Source of the DNA: Methylobacillus glycogenes JCM 2850
GTDB taxonomy: Bacteria; Pseudomonadota; Gammaproteobacteria; Burkholderiales; Methylophilaceae
Reading direction: 5' to 3'
DNA length: 64,000 nt
NCBI RefSeq assembly: GCF_000617925.1
Contig: NZ_BAMT01000002.1
Location: 1-64,000 of the forward strand
Part shown: piece by piece, positions 1 to 9,553 of the stretch
How the letters are laid out: each line of letters opens with the position of its first letter
How positions within the stretch are numbered: the stretch's first letter is position 1
Notes under the pieces: generated by a model
The model's input: only the letters and a program-made list of their open reading frames with translations
The model's database searches: none
Told to the model about the DNA's origin: nothing
Translations under genes and position numbers: made by a program

Positions 1-1790
1 CGACCGCCGCAGCGACCGCGGCCACGGCAGCAGCCAATGCTGCGGGTGAGGCGGTGCGAGCGACCGAGCAGGGCTTGAAACAGCCTCAGCTGGTGATAGC
101 GCCCAGCACGCCTGAGCAATTGGCCAAGCCTGCGGCGAGCGCAGCCCCTGCAGCCGTGGTTGCACCAGCGCCTGTGGCCAAGCAAGCGACTCAGCCACAA
201 GCTGCACCGCAGCAGGCTGCCAAATTGAATATTTCGCCCATAGGCTTGCAGCCGCTGGATCTGGATTTTTCAAACCAGCCGCAATCCGTGGCTGATGTCA
301 GCCAGTTGCAGCTATCGCGCCTGTTTGGTGTTAGCACCATACCAGTTGCCGTAGGCAACGAAGTCCATAACGAATACCTGAGCAGCGAATACGCTGAGCA
401 AACGCGAGTTGGTCAGGTGCCAGCGACCACGGTAGATACCATAGATATCCGTGGCTCTACCGATGCGGCACTTGAGTTCAGCCGCGATGTGCACGTGGCC
501 GATGAGCGTGTGAATCAGGCCGAAGCCCAGTCCAAGCAGGCAAGAGCCTTGTTGCTGCCCAATCTTTCTGTGCGCTATGGCAAGGGTAGGGAAATTTCCA
601 ATCCTTCCTCCGCCATTGATGTGCGCACGGGTGGCCGCCTAGACGAGTCCACACATACCCGTACTGATCGTTCCATTACCCTGCGTCAACCGATTGTCGA
701 TTTATCCAGTATTTATGACTGGAAGCGCAGGCAAGCCGTTATCAGCTCACGTGAAGAATCGCGCCGTGGGGTTCAGGGTGATGCCTGGCTGTCTACCGTC
801 AATGCCTATCTCGGCCTGACCACGAGCCGTTTGTCGGCGGATCTGTCGCTGGGTTATGAAAACCAGCTCAATGAGCTTTTCACCTATATAGACAAGCGCG
901 CAACAGCTGGTGCCTCCAGCTCGGCTGATAGAGAGCGTGTGCGCGCTCGCAGCCTGGCTGCGCGTTCTGCACGTACCCAGCAGGAAGCTGCCCATGCCGC
1001 TGCCAGCATCGAGTTTCTGCGTTTGACCAATGTTGCGCCGCAGAACATACGCCTGCCTGAGCGCGAAGACATGGGCAATATCCCGGCCTCGGCTTCAGAA
1101 GCCATCAAGATTGCCATGAGCAATAGCCCTGATATTGCCTCGCTGCGCCAGGAGCTGCGTGCTTCCGAGATAGACCAGAATGTGGCGCGCAGCCGTTATG
1201 CTCCGCGCCTGGATCTGGAGCTGTCACGCCTGACCACTGACAATGCCGGTGGCCGCGTGGGTGAGCAGGATGACAAGCGCTTCATGCTGGTGATGAACTG
1301 GAACCTGATCAATGGTGGTGGTGATTACTACCTGACCAAGGAAAAGATCTCACGCATCGAAGAGTCACGTTACCGTCTGGATGACCTGCAACGGCGTATC
1401 AGCCAGGCCATGATTTCACAGTACGCCATTCTGGAATCCTCACGTGAGCAGTTGCTGGCGGGTTACCGCGAATTGAACGCGATCACCTCTGCTGCCAATG
1501 CCATGTCCGAGAAGATGCTGGCAGGCAATCAGTCCTTGCTCGATCTGCTGGATGTCTATGACAGGCAATATCAGGCACGTACCCGTCTGGTGACGCTGCA
1601 CGCACAGGAAATCGACGCCTTGTCGCAGATCAATCGTTTGCTGGGTCAATCCCAGCCCGCGACCATGGTGGCAGGTAAAGGCCCAGGCTTCGGCCCTGCA
1701 TCTTTGAACAATACCAGCGGCTCGGATGAACCAGTGGTGACACCGTTACCGCAAGATGATGGCCTGGTAGCGCCGCTGCCGACGCCATAG
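1..1790 (+). CDS. TolC-family outer membrane channel of a type I secretion system (5' end outside window)
   Basis: Outer membrane efflux protein expected to form the exit duct for the RTX protein encoded downstream. The frame is open from base 3, and the first possible start (GTG at 54) lies inside an Ala/Pro/Gln-rich stretch, so the real start is probably upstream of the window. After about 150 low-complexity and variable residues the TolC-like helical region begins (around residue 150 counted from base 54), with paired coiled-coil segments, the repeat-like SITLRQPIVDLSSIYDWKRR region and a second half ending near LDVYDRQYQARTRLV. The tail is Pro/Asp-rich. It is followed 24 bp later by the MotB-like gene, and the whole group reads as one operon. 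The long A/P/Q-rich N-terminal part is unusual for TolC proteins. Family assignment is firm; substrate is inferred from neighbours. Confidence 0.85.
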   Translation, partial: TAAATAATAAANAAGEAVRATEQGLKQPQLVIAPSTPEQLAKPAASAAPAAVVAPAPVAKQATQPQAAPQQAAKLNISPIGLQPLDLDFSNQPQSVADVSQLQLSRLFGVSTIPVAVGNEVHNEYLSSEYAEQTRVGQVPATTVDTIDIRGSTDAALEFSRDVHVADERVNQAEAQSKQARALLLPNLSVRYGKGREISNPSSAIDVRTGGRLDESTHTRTDRSITLRQPIVDLSSIYDWKRRQAVISSREESRRGVQGDAWLSTVNAYLGLTTSRLSADLSLGYENQLNELFTYIDKRATAGASSSADRERVRARSLAARSARTQQEAAHAAASIEFLRLTNVAPQNIRLPEREDMGNIPASASEAIKIAMSNSPDIASLRQELRASEIDQNVARSRYAPRLDLELSRLTTDNAGGRVGEQDDKRFMLVMNWNLINGGGDYYLTKEKISRIEESRYRLDDLQRRISQAMISQYAILESSREQLLAGYRELNAITSAANAMSEKMLAGNQSLLDLLDVYDRQYQARTRLVTLHAQEIDALSQINRLLGQSQPATMVAGKGPGFGPASLNNTSGSDEPVVTPLPQDDGLVAPLPTP

Positions 1791-1814
1791 TGCAAGATAA
1801 GTCGAGAGGTCTGC

Positions 1815-2618
1815 ATGCAGATAGATAACGAACAGGATGACGCGGGCATATTCTGGCCTGGCTATGTAGATGCAGTCAGCAATCTGGTGCTGAACCTGCT
1901 CTTTGTGGTCGTCATCATGACCATCGCCGTGTTCATCTTTGCCATGGAGCTTGGGCGCAAGCATGTCACCGCTGAAACACCAGTGGCACCCCCTAATGAG
2001 CAACAGCTTCAGGTTTCCCAACTCACACCTTCGGATATGCAGGCAGTAGAGCCTACTTCCCATGTTTCCGATGATGATGCGGCACGCCTGCGCCAGCAGG
2101 TTGAGGCCTTGCAGAAACAACTCGCGGCACTCAAGGGCAAGGACGAAGAAGCCCGCCGTCTGCGCGAGCAGGTAGTGGCATTGCAGGGTGAGAAGTCCGC
2201 AGGCCAGCTGGATAAGACTGGTGGTCAATTCGATAAGTCCGTAGGCCGCAACAGCCCACGCCGCGTGGTGATAGCCACCATACGTGCGGATGAGCCAGAC
2301 ATGACCATACAAGGCACGCAGGGTGGTCTGGTGATCGACTTTGTTGATGACGCCATCACGATTTCCACCGATGAAGCCTCTGGTTTACGTGGCCCGCTGC
2401 AGCCTATTGTCGACAGTGGCGGTGTGACCTTGGAAGTGACCGTGCCGCCTGGCTTTACCGAAGCGCGTCGTCTGGCCTTCTACCGCGCCATGGCCGTACG
2501 TAATTTGCTGATAGAAATGAAGCTGCCTGCTGATCGTATCAATGTTTCCGTACAGGATGGCAACGCGCGTTCGGATAGCTCACTGGTATCGGTAGTACCA
2601 GTTACGCGCAAGCCTTGA
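1815..2618 (+). CDS. SiiA/MotB-like inner membrane protein with degenerate OmpA-like C-terminus
   Basis: A 267-residue single-pass membrane protein. Residues 13-45 give a Trp-Pro-x-Tyr-x-Asp motif leading into one long hydrophobic helix. This aligns by eye with the MotB/ZorB helix, where the Asp (here Asp19, in GYVDAVSNLV) carries protons. Residues about 85-115 form a coiled coil (LRQQVEALQKQLAAL). The C-terminal part (about 155-262) resembles the end of OmpA/MotB domains (RAMAVRNLLIEMKLPADRINV), but the usual peptidoglycan-contact motif before it is not evident. It overlaps the HlyD gene by 4 bases if that gene uses TTG. The MotA-like partner lies one gene further on. In Salmonella SPI-4, SiiA (MotB-like) and SiiB (MotA-like) serve the SiiE adhesin exporter; a similar role here is inference. 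Confidence 0.75.
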   Translation: MQIDNEQDDAGIFWPGYVDAVSNLVLNLLFVVVIMTIAVFIFAMELGRKHVTAETPVAPPNEQQLQVSQLTPSDMQAVEPTSHVSDDDAARLRQQVEALQKQLAALKGKDEEARRLREQVVALQGEKSAGQLDKTGGQFDKSVGRNSPRRVVIATIRADEPDMTIQGTQGGLVIDFVDDAITISTDEASGLRGPLQPIVDSGGVTLEVTVPPGFTEARRLAFYRAMAVRNLLIEMKLPADRINVSVQDGNARSDSSLVSVVPVTRKP

Positions 2619-2623
2619 GTCGC

Positions 2624-3904
2624 ATGCTGCGTGCTGCATGGCAAAGAATGACACCGACGCGGGCCTTTGTGCTGATCAGCGTGCTGGCGGTGGCGGCCCT
2701 GTTGACCTGGGCCTCGCTGGCCAGGGTGGATTTGATAGTACGTACCGTCGGCCGTGTGGTCCCGGCAGGTAAGGCGCAGATAGTGCAGCATCTGGAAGGC
2801 GGCATAGTGCGGACCATCCTGGTGCAAGAAGGCGAAGTGGTAAAGGCAGGCCAGCCGCTGATTGAGTTGTCGGATATCAAGGCACGCTCTGACCTCGGGC
2901 AGGAACGTACCAAACGCGATGCCTTGCGTGGCCGCGAGGCGCGCTTGCTGGCAGAAGCCAGAGGCAAGACGGCGATTGCTTTTCCTGCCGATTTGAATGA
3001 TGCCGAGGTCATGCAGGTGGAATCTGCAGCGCTGCAAGCCCGGGTGTCCAGTGTCAATGAAGAGTCACGCGTGCTGCGTGACCAGAGTGCACAGCGCCGT
3101 GGCGAAATTGCCGAGATCGAAACGCGGCGCAAGAATTTGGTGAATGAAATTGAGTTGGCCAGGCGTCAACATCATTTGATTGAGGGGCTGAACCAGAATG
3201 GCGCAGCCTCCAAGATGGAACTGCTGGATGTTGAAGGGCGTTTGCAAAGGCTGGAATCGCAGTTGCGCGAAGCCGAGGCGGCGCTGCCGAGGTTGAAGGC
3301 GGCGCAATCGGAAATTGAATCGCGGGTGAGTGAGTTATGGGCGCGCTTCCGTGCCGATGCCACCGCGCAGTTGACCGATGTGCGTGCAGAGTTGCAGCGC
3401 TCCAGTCTTGAGTTTGAGACTGGTGTGGACAGATTGGATAGAAATGTAGTGCGTGCGCCCATGGCGGGTTTTGTGAATCGCATGATGCTTTCTACCGTGG
3501 GTGGTGTGATTAGGCCGGGTGAACCGCTGCTGGAAATCACCCCAGAGGATGAACACATAGTGGTGGAAACACGCTCCAAGCCGGATGACAGAGCCAACCT
3601 GCGCTCGGGCTTGCCAGCGCGGGTACGCATAGGCGCTTTTGATTACGCCACTTATGGTGCCTTGCCGGGCAAGGTGACCGAAGTCAGCGCAGATACGCTG
3701 TTTGATGAACGTGAAGGCTATTACTACCGCGTGCGGGTAGATGTAGGCAGTGTTAGCGAAGTCAGGATGGCCAAATCGGCCGGACCGATCTCGCCAGGGA
3801 TGTCGGTAACGGCGGATATTGTAGTGGGCAAGCGCACAGTGTTGTCCTATCTACTGTCACCGATGATGCGTTTTGGGGATCGTGTTTTCCGCGATCCAAG
3901 ATAA
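2624..3904 (+). CDS. HlyD-family type I secretion periplasmic adaptor
   Basis: Membrane fusion protein linking the inner-membrane ABC exporter to the TolC-like duct. One N-terminal membrane helix (about residues 10-30) is followed by the first biotinyl-lipoyl half (IVRTILVQEGEVVKAGQPLIEL), a long alpha-helical hairpin (about 90-275), the second lipoyl half (VVRAPMAGFVNRM) and a C-terminal beta-barrel region rich in VRIGAFDYATYG-type strands. Length (about 426 residues) is normal for HlyD/LapC/PrtE adaptors. I prefer the ATG at 2624; a TTG at 2615 overlapping the previous stop is the alternative. It sits between the two motor-like genes in an unbroken same-strand series, which fits a dedicated RTX exporter. 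Family call is firm. Confidence 0.9.
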   Translation: MLRAAWQRMTPTRAFVLISVLAVAALLTWASLARVDLIVRTVGRVVPAGKAQIVQHLEGGIVRTILVQEGEVVKAGQPLIELSDIKARSDLGQERTKRDALRGREARLLAEARGKTAIAFPADLNDAEVMQVESAALQARVSSVNEESRVLRDQSAQRRGEIAEIETRRKNLVNEIELARRQHHLIEGLNQNGAASKMELLDVEGRLQRLESQLREAEAALPRLKAAQSEIESRVSELWARFRADATAQLTDVRAELQRSSLEFETGVDRLDRNVVRAPMAGFVNRMMLSTVGGVIRPGEPLLEITPEDEHIVVETRSKPDDRANLRSGLPARVRIGAFDYATYGALPGKVTEVSADTLFDEREGYYYRVRVDVGSVSEVRMAKSAGPISPGMSVTADIVVGKRTVLSYLLSPMMRFGDRVFRDPR

Positions 3905-3939
3905 AAGTTAGTTAAAAAGCTAGCTCAAAAGTTAGTTAA
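3903..3939 (+). repeat. 13-bp direct repeat between the HlyD and MotA-like genes
   Basis: AAAAGTTAGTTAA occurs at 3903-3915 and again at 3927-3939, separated by 11 bases with a GCTAGC palindrome between. It fills the only real gap (62 bp) in the first half of the operon. It could be a processing or regulatory site, or simple duplication; no function can be assigned. Confidence 0.6.
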
Positions 3940-3966
3940 GAATCAATTGCTAAAGGTAAGTTCCAC

Positions 3967-5310
3967 ATGCTGAAACGACTGAGAATCTATTACTTTTACG
4001 CGGCGTTGCCATTTGTGCTGCTGTTGCTTGGTGCCGCCATCTACCACAACGCCATCATCAAGACCCTGGTTGAGAATCCTCATCCGCAGATTAATTATGC
4101 GATCTTCGCCATCACCCTGATAGGCGGCATCCTCATCATGCTCAACGTGCGACGCATGCTGAAGGAAGCCGAGAAGCTGGATGATTTCACCACCGCTGTG
4201 CAGGCGGGTGAAGGCCCAGCTCAGTTGCAGGACAGGGCGCAAAACTACGAAGGCGATATTGCCTATGTGCTGCGCATGATGGCGACATCTACTGGCCGTG
4301 GCATTGCCCACCAGGAGCAAGTGGCGATTGATGCTGAACTCAATAGCGCAGGCCGCAGGCTGACCAATCGCAATGCCTTGCCCCAGTTCCTCACCAGCTT
4401 GCTGGTAGGTCTGGGCCTGTTGGGTACCTTTATCGGTTTGCTGGCTACTCTGGATGACATTGCGCAACTGATCTCCAGCTTTGCCACCGTCAACCTGGCG
4501 GTGGATAGCCCGGTTGAAGTGTTCCGCGACATGGTGGCGCGTATGCGTGCGCCTATGCGCTCCATGGGCATTGCCTTCTCGGCCTCGCTGTTCGGTCTGC
4601 TGGGTTCCATCATCCTCGGTTTCATGATGGTGGCAGTACGCCGCTGTAACCAGGAAGTGCTTTCGCTCCTGGGCTCCGAAGTGGCGCAACATATTGAGCA
4701 GGCATTGTCGCGTGTGGCCAATGCCAAGACAGTTAGCGAAGGCGGCACTCTGGTCGCTGGCGATGGCGTGATTGAAGGTGTGGTGCTGGAAGGTGGCAGC
4801 ACAGGCTCTGGCTTTGCCGCGGGTATGGACCCGGCAGAACTCAAGTTCCGCCGTGAAATTGCCACTGAAGAAATCCGCGTGCTGCGCCGTATTGAAGAGC
4901 GCCTGAGTGAATCCTCACGTTTGCAAGATAGAGCGCTGCAAGCTGAGCTGGATAACTTCAGCAAGCAACGTAGTGAAATGATGCGCGCCATGGCCGACCA
5001 CAATGAATCGGTTTCACAATTCCGTGGTGAACTGCAACGTGTGGGCCGTCAGCTGGGCACCATTCTTAACCTGATGGAGCGCGGCAACGCCGATATGTTG
5101 AGCCAGTTGAATGATCATTTCACAGGCTTGATTCAGGCCACCACGCGCCAGGGTAGTGATCTCTCGCGCATGAGTGACATGATGACGCGTATGACAGATG
5201 ACTCCATGGAGTTGCGTACCAATATCACCGAAATGATGGACAGGTTCTCACCTGCCGAGCAGCGCGCGGTAATGGAAGCGCTGCTGGAAGAAGCAAAGGC
5301 AAAGCGCTAG
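3967..5310 (+). CDS. SiiB/MotA/TolQ/ExbB-like proton channel protein
   Basis: A 447-residue inner membrane protein. Hydrophobic segments lie at about residues 10-28, 43-60, 140-162 and 198-222. The third contains GLGLLGTFIGL and the fourth MGIAFSASLFGLLGS, the two signature helices of the MotA/TolQ/ExbB family, which build the ion path together with the Asp of the MotB/TolR/ExbD partner (Asp19 of the protein at 1815). Residues about 285-447 form a long charged, probably coiled-coil cytoplasmic tail (EEIRVLRRIEERLSE and similar heptads). At 447 residues it is much longer than ExbB or TolQ and close to Salmonella SiiB. Position between HlyD and the RTX gene suggests it energises or gates export or surface retention of the RTX protein (inference). 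Confidence 0.8.
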   Translation: MLKRLRIYYFYAALPFVLLLLGAAIYHNAIIKTLVENPHPQINYAIFAITLIGGILIMLNVRRMLKEAEKLDDFTTAVQAGEGPAQLQDRAQNYEGDIAYVLRMMATSTGRGIAHQEQVAIDAELNSAGRRLTNRNALPQFLTSLLVGLGLLGTFIGLLATLDDIAQLISSFATVNLAVDSPVEVFRDMVARMRAPMRSMGIAFSASLFGLLGSIILGFMMVAVRRCNQEVLSLLGSEVAQHIEQALSRVANAKTVSEGGTLVAGDGVIEGVVLEGGSTGSGFAAGMDPAELKFRREIATEEIRVLRRIEERLSESSRLQDRALQAELDNFSKQRSEMMRAMADHNESVSQFRGELQRVGRQLGTILNLMERGNADMLSQLNDHFTGLIQATTRQGSDLSRMSDMMTRMTDDSMELRTNITEMMDRFSPAEQRAVMEALLEEAKAKR

Positions 5311-5397
5311 GTTTTAGCTTAATCAAAGCGGCGGCCCTGGCCGCCAGCTTGAGACTGCCGGGTCTGGTTCCGGCAAATCAGAGCAAGGAGTAGCATC

Positions 5398-8300
5398 ATG
5401 GCAATTACCCAACCCGCAGTGACCGAACAACGCAATGGCCCCAGTGCCAAGCAGAACCACGTGACCAATGTGACGCGTGTACATGCAGATGCGGACGGCA
5501 TTATCAAACTGACGGAAGGCCATGGTGCGCTGAAATCGGTTGATGTCGCTGACGTTGACCTGGTGCTGGGCTTTGCCGATGGCAGCTACATCATCATCCC
5601 CAACGGCGCACTGGATGCGCTGGAAGCCGATGCACCCAAGGTGCAATTCGGCGATAGCTTCAACACCAACCTGACCGAACTGTTCAAACAGGTTGGCACT
5701 GTTGATGCTGCTGATGCTGGCAATCTGCGCATCATCAGCGAGAATATCGATACCCGCTTGACCGAGCTGCAGCCTGATGAAATTGATTACGCTGCGCTGT
5801 TCATGGCTTTCAACAACCAGAACGCCGCGCCCGCCGCACCAGCTGCGCCTTTGCCCCAAGCGCCATCCTTGCCGCAATCGGCCTCTGCCAACCAGATTCA
5901 ACGCGGCAGTATCAATGGCCGTGGCAATAACAGCGGCGAGTTTATCGATGCGATTATTCCGCCACGCGTGGATCAGCCAGCGGTGTTCCGTCTGGGTAAC
6001 CGCGTTGAAACACCTGAAGGTTTGAATATTGCTCAGCCCGAGATTTTTGGTGGGCTGTATACCGCTTCGCAATACAAAACCGGGCAGGCATTTACCAACG
6101 ATTTGCCTACAGGCGCACGTGACCCCAGTGGCACGGCGGCAGAAAATGCCGAGGCACGCAGTGCTGCAAGCCAGGCAGCTATTGAAAGAATCAATGGCAC
6201 CGCAGGCAATGACAACATTACGTTGAATCCTTTGTTCTCCAGTGATGCTAACCAGGTATGGAACAAGAATTTCTACCTCAGTACCAATGGCTTTACTGGT
6301 GTCACCGAGATTACGCTGCAATTTACCCCAGCCCCTGGTCAAGCCTTGCCGCCTGGTTTCAGTCTCAGCGGCTCAGGTGTGTCTTCTGTCAGTGGTAGTG
6401 GCGGTACGCTATGGACTATCAACCCCAGCGCCCTGGTGTTGCAGCCGGATGGTACTTACGGCATAGATCTTAAAGTGCTGTTTGATATAGGTGGCAGCGC
6501 TTCCGATTTCACTATCGTCGCCCTGATCAAAGGCCAGGTCAGTGCCGTGACTTTTGAGCTGAGCAAGGATTTCTACTTCAGCTACCGTGATGCCGTGACC
6601 GTGGATGATTACACAGCCACCAAGAATGGTGAGTCTGTGCTGATTCTGCCTTCCAATGGTGTGGGTTATATCATTGATGCTGGCAATGGCGATGACCTGG
6701 TGGAAGGTGGCGCCGGGCGCGACTCCATTCTCGGTGGTGATGGCAATGACACGCTGTATGGCGGTACTGGTCACGACACCATACAAGGTGGCTTGGGTAA
6801 TAACACCATCTACGGTGATACCAACAGTGGCACCACAGACGGCGTCAACACGCTGAGCTATGAAGGCATGACCGCAGGGCAGAATGCCACTGCCAGTATA
6901 GGCGTCAACAACAGTGTACAGGCACTGTGGTACAAGGCGGCAACACCATTGCCACGGATACCTTTAATGATATCCAGCACATCTATGGTGGTGCTGGCGA
7001 TGACAATTTCAGCGGTAATGCACGCGCCAACCTGCTGCGTGGCGGCGATGGCAATGACACTCTGACTGGTAATGGCGGTGCTGATACGCTGGAGGGTGGC
7101 AACGGTGTAGATACCGCGAGTTTCGCCGGGCTGGCCTCGGTTGATGTCACGCTGGATGCCAGCGGCAATGGCACAGCTACCAGCACCAGCGGCAACGTCA
7201 CTTTGCGCAGCATAGAAAACCTGGTGGGCACAGACAATAATGACACCTTCAGGGTGTCAGTTGCCCCTAGCCTGGATACTGCCAGTGGCGCTATCCAGGC
7301 ACTATCAATGGTGGTCTGGGTGTAGATACCGTGATCTACAACAGCAGCATTACTTCCAACATTGTCGCCAATCTGCAGACGGGTGAAGCCAACGGCTTGG
7401 CCAATGTGTTGACCAGCATAGAGAACATCACCACCGGAAGTGGTAATGACACCATCTTTGCGAGTGCTGCGGTCAATCGGATTGATGGCGGTGCAGGCAG
7501 CAATACCGTGGATTACCTCCATGCTGGCGCGAATGGCGTGGCCATCAATATTGCCGACCCAACAGTAGAAACGCAGATCAGTGGTGGTAGCGGTGCCGAC
7601 GTGCTGATCCGTATCCAGAATATCAATGGCTCAGCCACTGGCAATGACACCATCACGGTAGGCAATTTCAACAGTAACATCAATGCGCGGGATGGGATTA
7701 ACACCATCACTGCTGGTAACAGCAGCAGCACGGCTGTGTACAACATTACTGCAGGCTCCGGCAATGACACCATCGTGGCCTCAGGCAGTGGCAATCACAC
7801 GATAGCGGCTGGCAATGGTAACAACTATGTTGGTGTGGGCGGTGGCAACAGCACCATCACCTCGGGCATAGGCAATGATGTTATCGAGGCGGGCAGCGGC
7901 AATAACACGATCAACGCAGGTGATGGCTTTAACCGTGTCTCCGTAGGTAACGGCAACAACAATATCACCACGGGTGCCAACAATGACAGCATCTATGCTG
8001 GCAGTGGCATCAACACAGTGTCTTCGGGTGCAGGCAATGACTACATCATGGTCGGCAATGCCGCTTCAACCGTGGATGGTGGTTCCGGCGTGGATAGCCT
8101 GTTCTATAACGTGGTGAATAATGTGGTGAATGCCAACCTCGCCACGGGCGTGGTGAATGGTGTTTCTGGCCGTGTGACCGGAATCGAGAATTTGCGTACT
8201 GCCAATGGCGCAGATGTGCTGATCGGCAGTGATACTGACAATATCCTGGAAGGCGGTGCTGGTGCAGACACCATAGATGGTGGTCTGGGTACTGATACTG

Positions 8301-9553
8301 CCAGCTACGAAAATGCAGCAGGCGGGGTAGTCGTCAAGCTGACCACTGCAGCGGTGGCTGGGGTGGGTGCTGCAGGGCAGCAGGGCATCAGTGGTGAGGC
8401 GCAGGGTGATGTCATCAGCAATATCAACAATCTGCGTGGCTCGGGGTTCAACGACGCCCTCTATGGTGACCAGCTCAATAACCTGATTGAAGGTCTGGGT
8501 GGTAATGACACTATGGAAGGCATGGGTGGCAACGATACCCTGATAGGCGGCGCGGGTGAAAATACCGCCACTTTCCTGCACGCTTCGGCGGCCGTGAACA
8601 TTAATCTTGGCACTACCAGCACCATCAGTGTCAGCCATACCGCTGATTTCAGTACCACCAAAGTAGCGGCTTCTGTGAGCACCAATTATGGCGGCACGCT
8701 GGGCACCAGTTATCTGGTGGATATCCGCCACTTGATAGGCACTGATTTTAACGACACGATTGTTGGCGATGGTCAGAATAACCGCATAGAAGGCGGTCTG
8801 GGTAATGACTACATTGATGGTGGTGCCGGGAATGACAGCCTGTTTGGTGGGGATGGTAATGACACCTTGATCGGTGGTTTGGGCAATGATTATCTTGACG
8901 GCGGTAATGGCAATGACTCACTGCTTGGCGGTGATGGCAATGACACCTTGATCGGTGGTGCCGGGGCTGACACTCTGGATGGTGGGGCTGGCAATGACCT
9001 GATGCAAGGTGGCGATGGTAATGACATTATCTACGCCACCCAAGGCCGCGATACAGTCAGTGGCGGCGCTGGCAATGACACCATTTACGCCTCGGTTGAT
9101 GAATTGGCCAATGGCACTGCCAATTACACCCAGAACCGTTTTACCAGCATCAATGGGGACTCTGGGGTTGATACCTTGATTCTGACAGGCTTCAGGCCCA
9201 ACGAGCTGTATCAGCTTTCGACCTTTGCGCCTACAGGCTCGGAAGCGCCGGGTTATGCCAAGGTGACCAATATCGACATTATTAATATCAAGGATAACGT
9301 CACCACCACACTCTCTGTGGATGCCAATAGCATCAAGAGTGTGTTGGGCTCTTCAAGCCAACCCCTGCGTTTGGTGCACGATGGTGGTGCTGGCGGGGAC
9401 GTATTGACCTTCACACTGAACTCCGGTGAACAGGTCAGGGATGCCAGCAATAACGTGGTTTCACCCAGCAATATCACCGCTGAAGGTATTTATACCATCT
9501 ACAACGCCAGCAATCAGGCACTGGCCGCAGTGAACTGGACCACGGCCGCTTGA
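5398..9553 (+). CDS. Large RTX (calcium-binding, glycine-rich repeat) secreted protein; two frameshifts
   Basis: Read as one gene with two single-base losses, at about 6921 and about 7298 (both CAGGCAC where CAGGGCAC restores the frame); the restored length is 1,385 residues. The start ATG has a good AAGGAG ribosome site. The N-terminal 80 residues ([18 protein letters not shown], then [14 protein letters not shown]) resemble the conserved heads of large type I adhesins. Residues about 145-200 are Ala/Pro/Gln-rich. RTX nonapeptides GGxGxDxLx begin near residue 423 and form a dense block near residues 940-1230 (8215-9090). Between them is a long Gly/Asn repeat region. The C-terminal 150 residues, without RTX, should hold the type I export signal. 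It is followed directly by its ABC exporter. Adhesin or S-layer-like function is inferred; no enzymatic domain is visible. Confidence 0.85.
8215..9090 (+). repeat. RTX nonapeptide-coding repeat block
   Basis: Tandem, imperfect repeats encode GGxGNDxLx/GGxGADTLxGG units, for example [17 protein letters not shown] and [13 protein letters not shown]. Such units fold into a calcium-loaded parallel beta-roll outside the cell. The DNA repeats (GGTAATGACACC-like) are coding and are not a CRISPR array. A smaller block of the same type lies at 6664-7110. Confidence 0.9.

Noticed and set aside
1815..5310. Zorya-type defence genes (ZorA/ZorB)
   Set aside because: The proton-channel pair resembles ZorAB, but no ZorC/D/E-type genes are present and the context is type I secretion.
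6664..9090. CRISPR-like or satellite repeats
   Set aside because: The repeats are in frame, vary in length and encode GGxGxDxLx RTX units.
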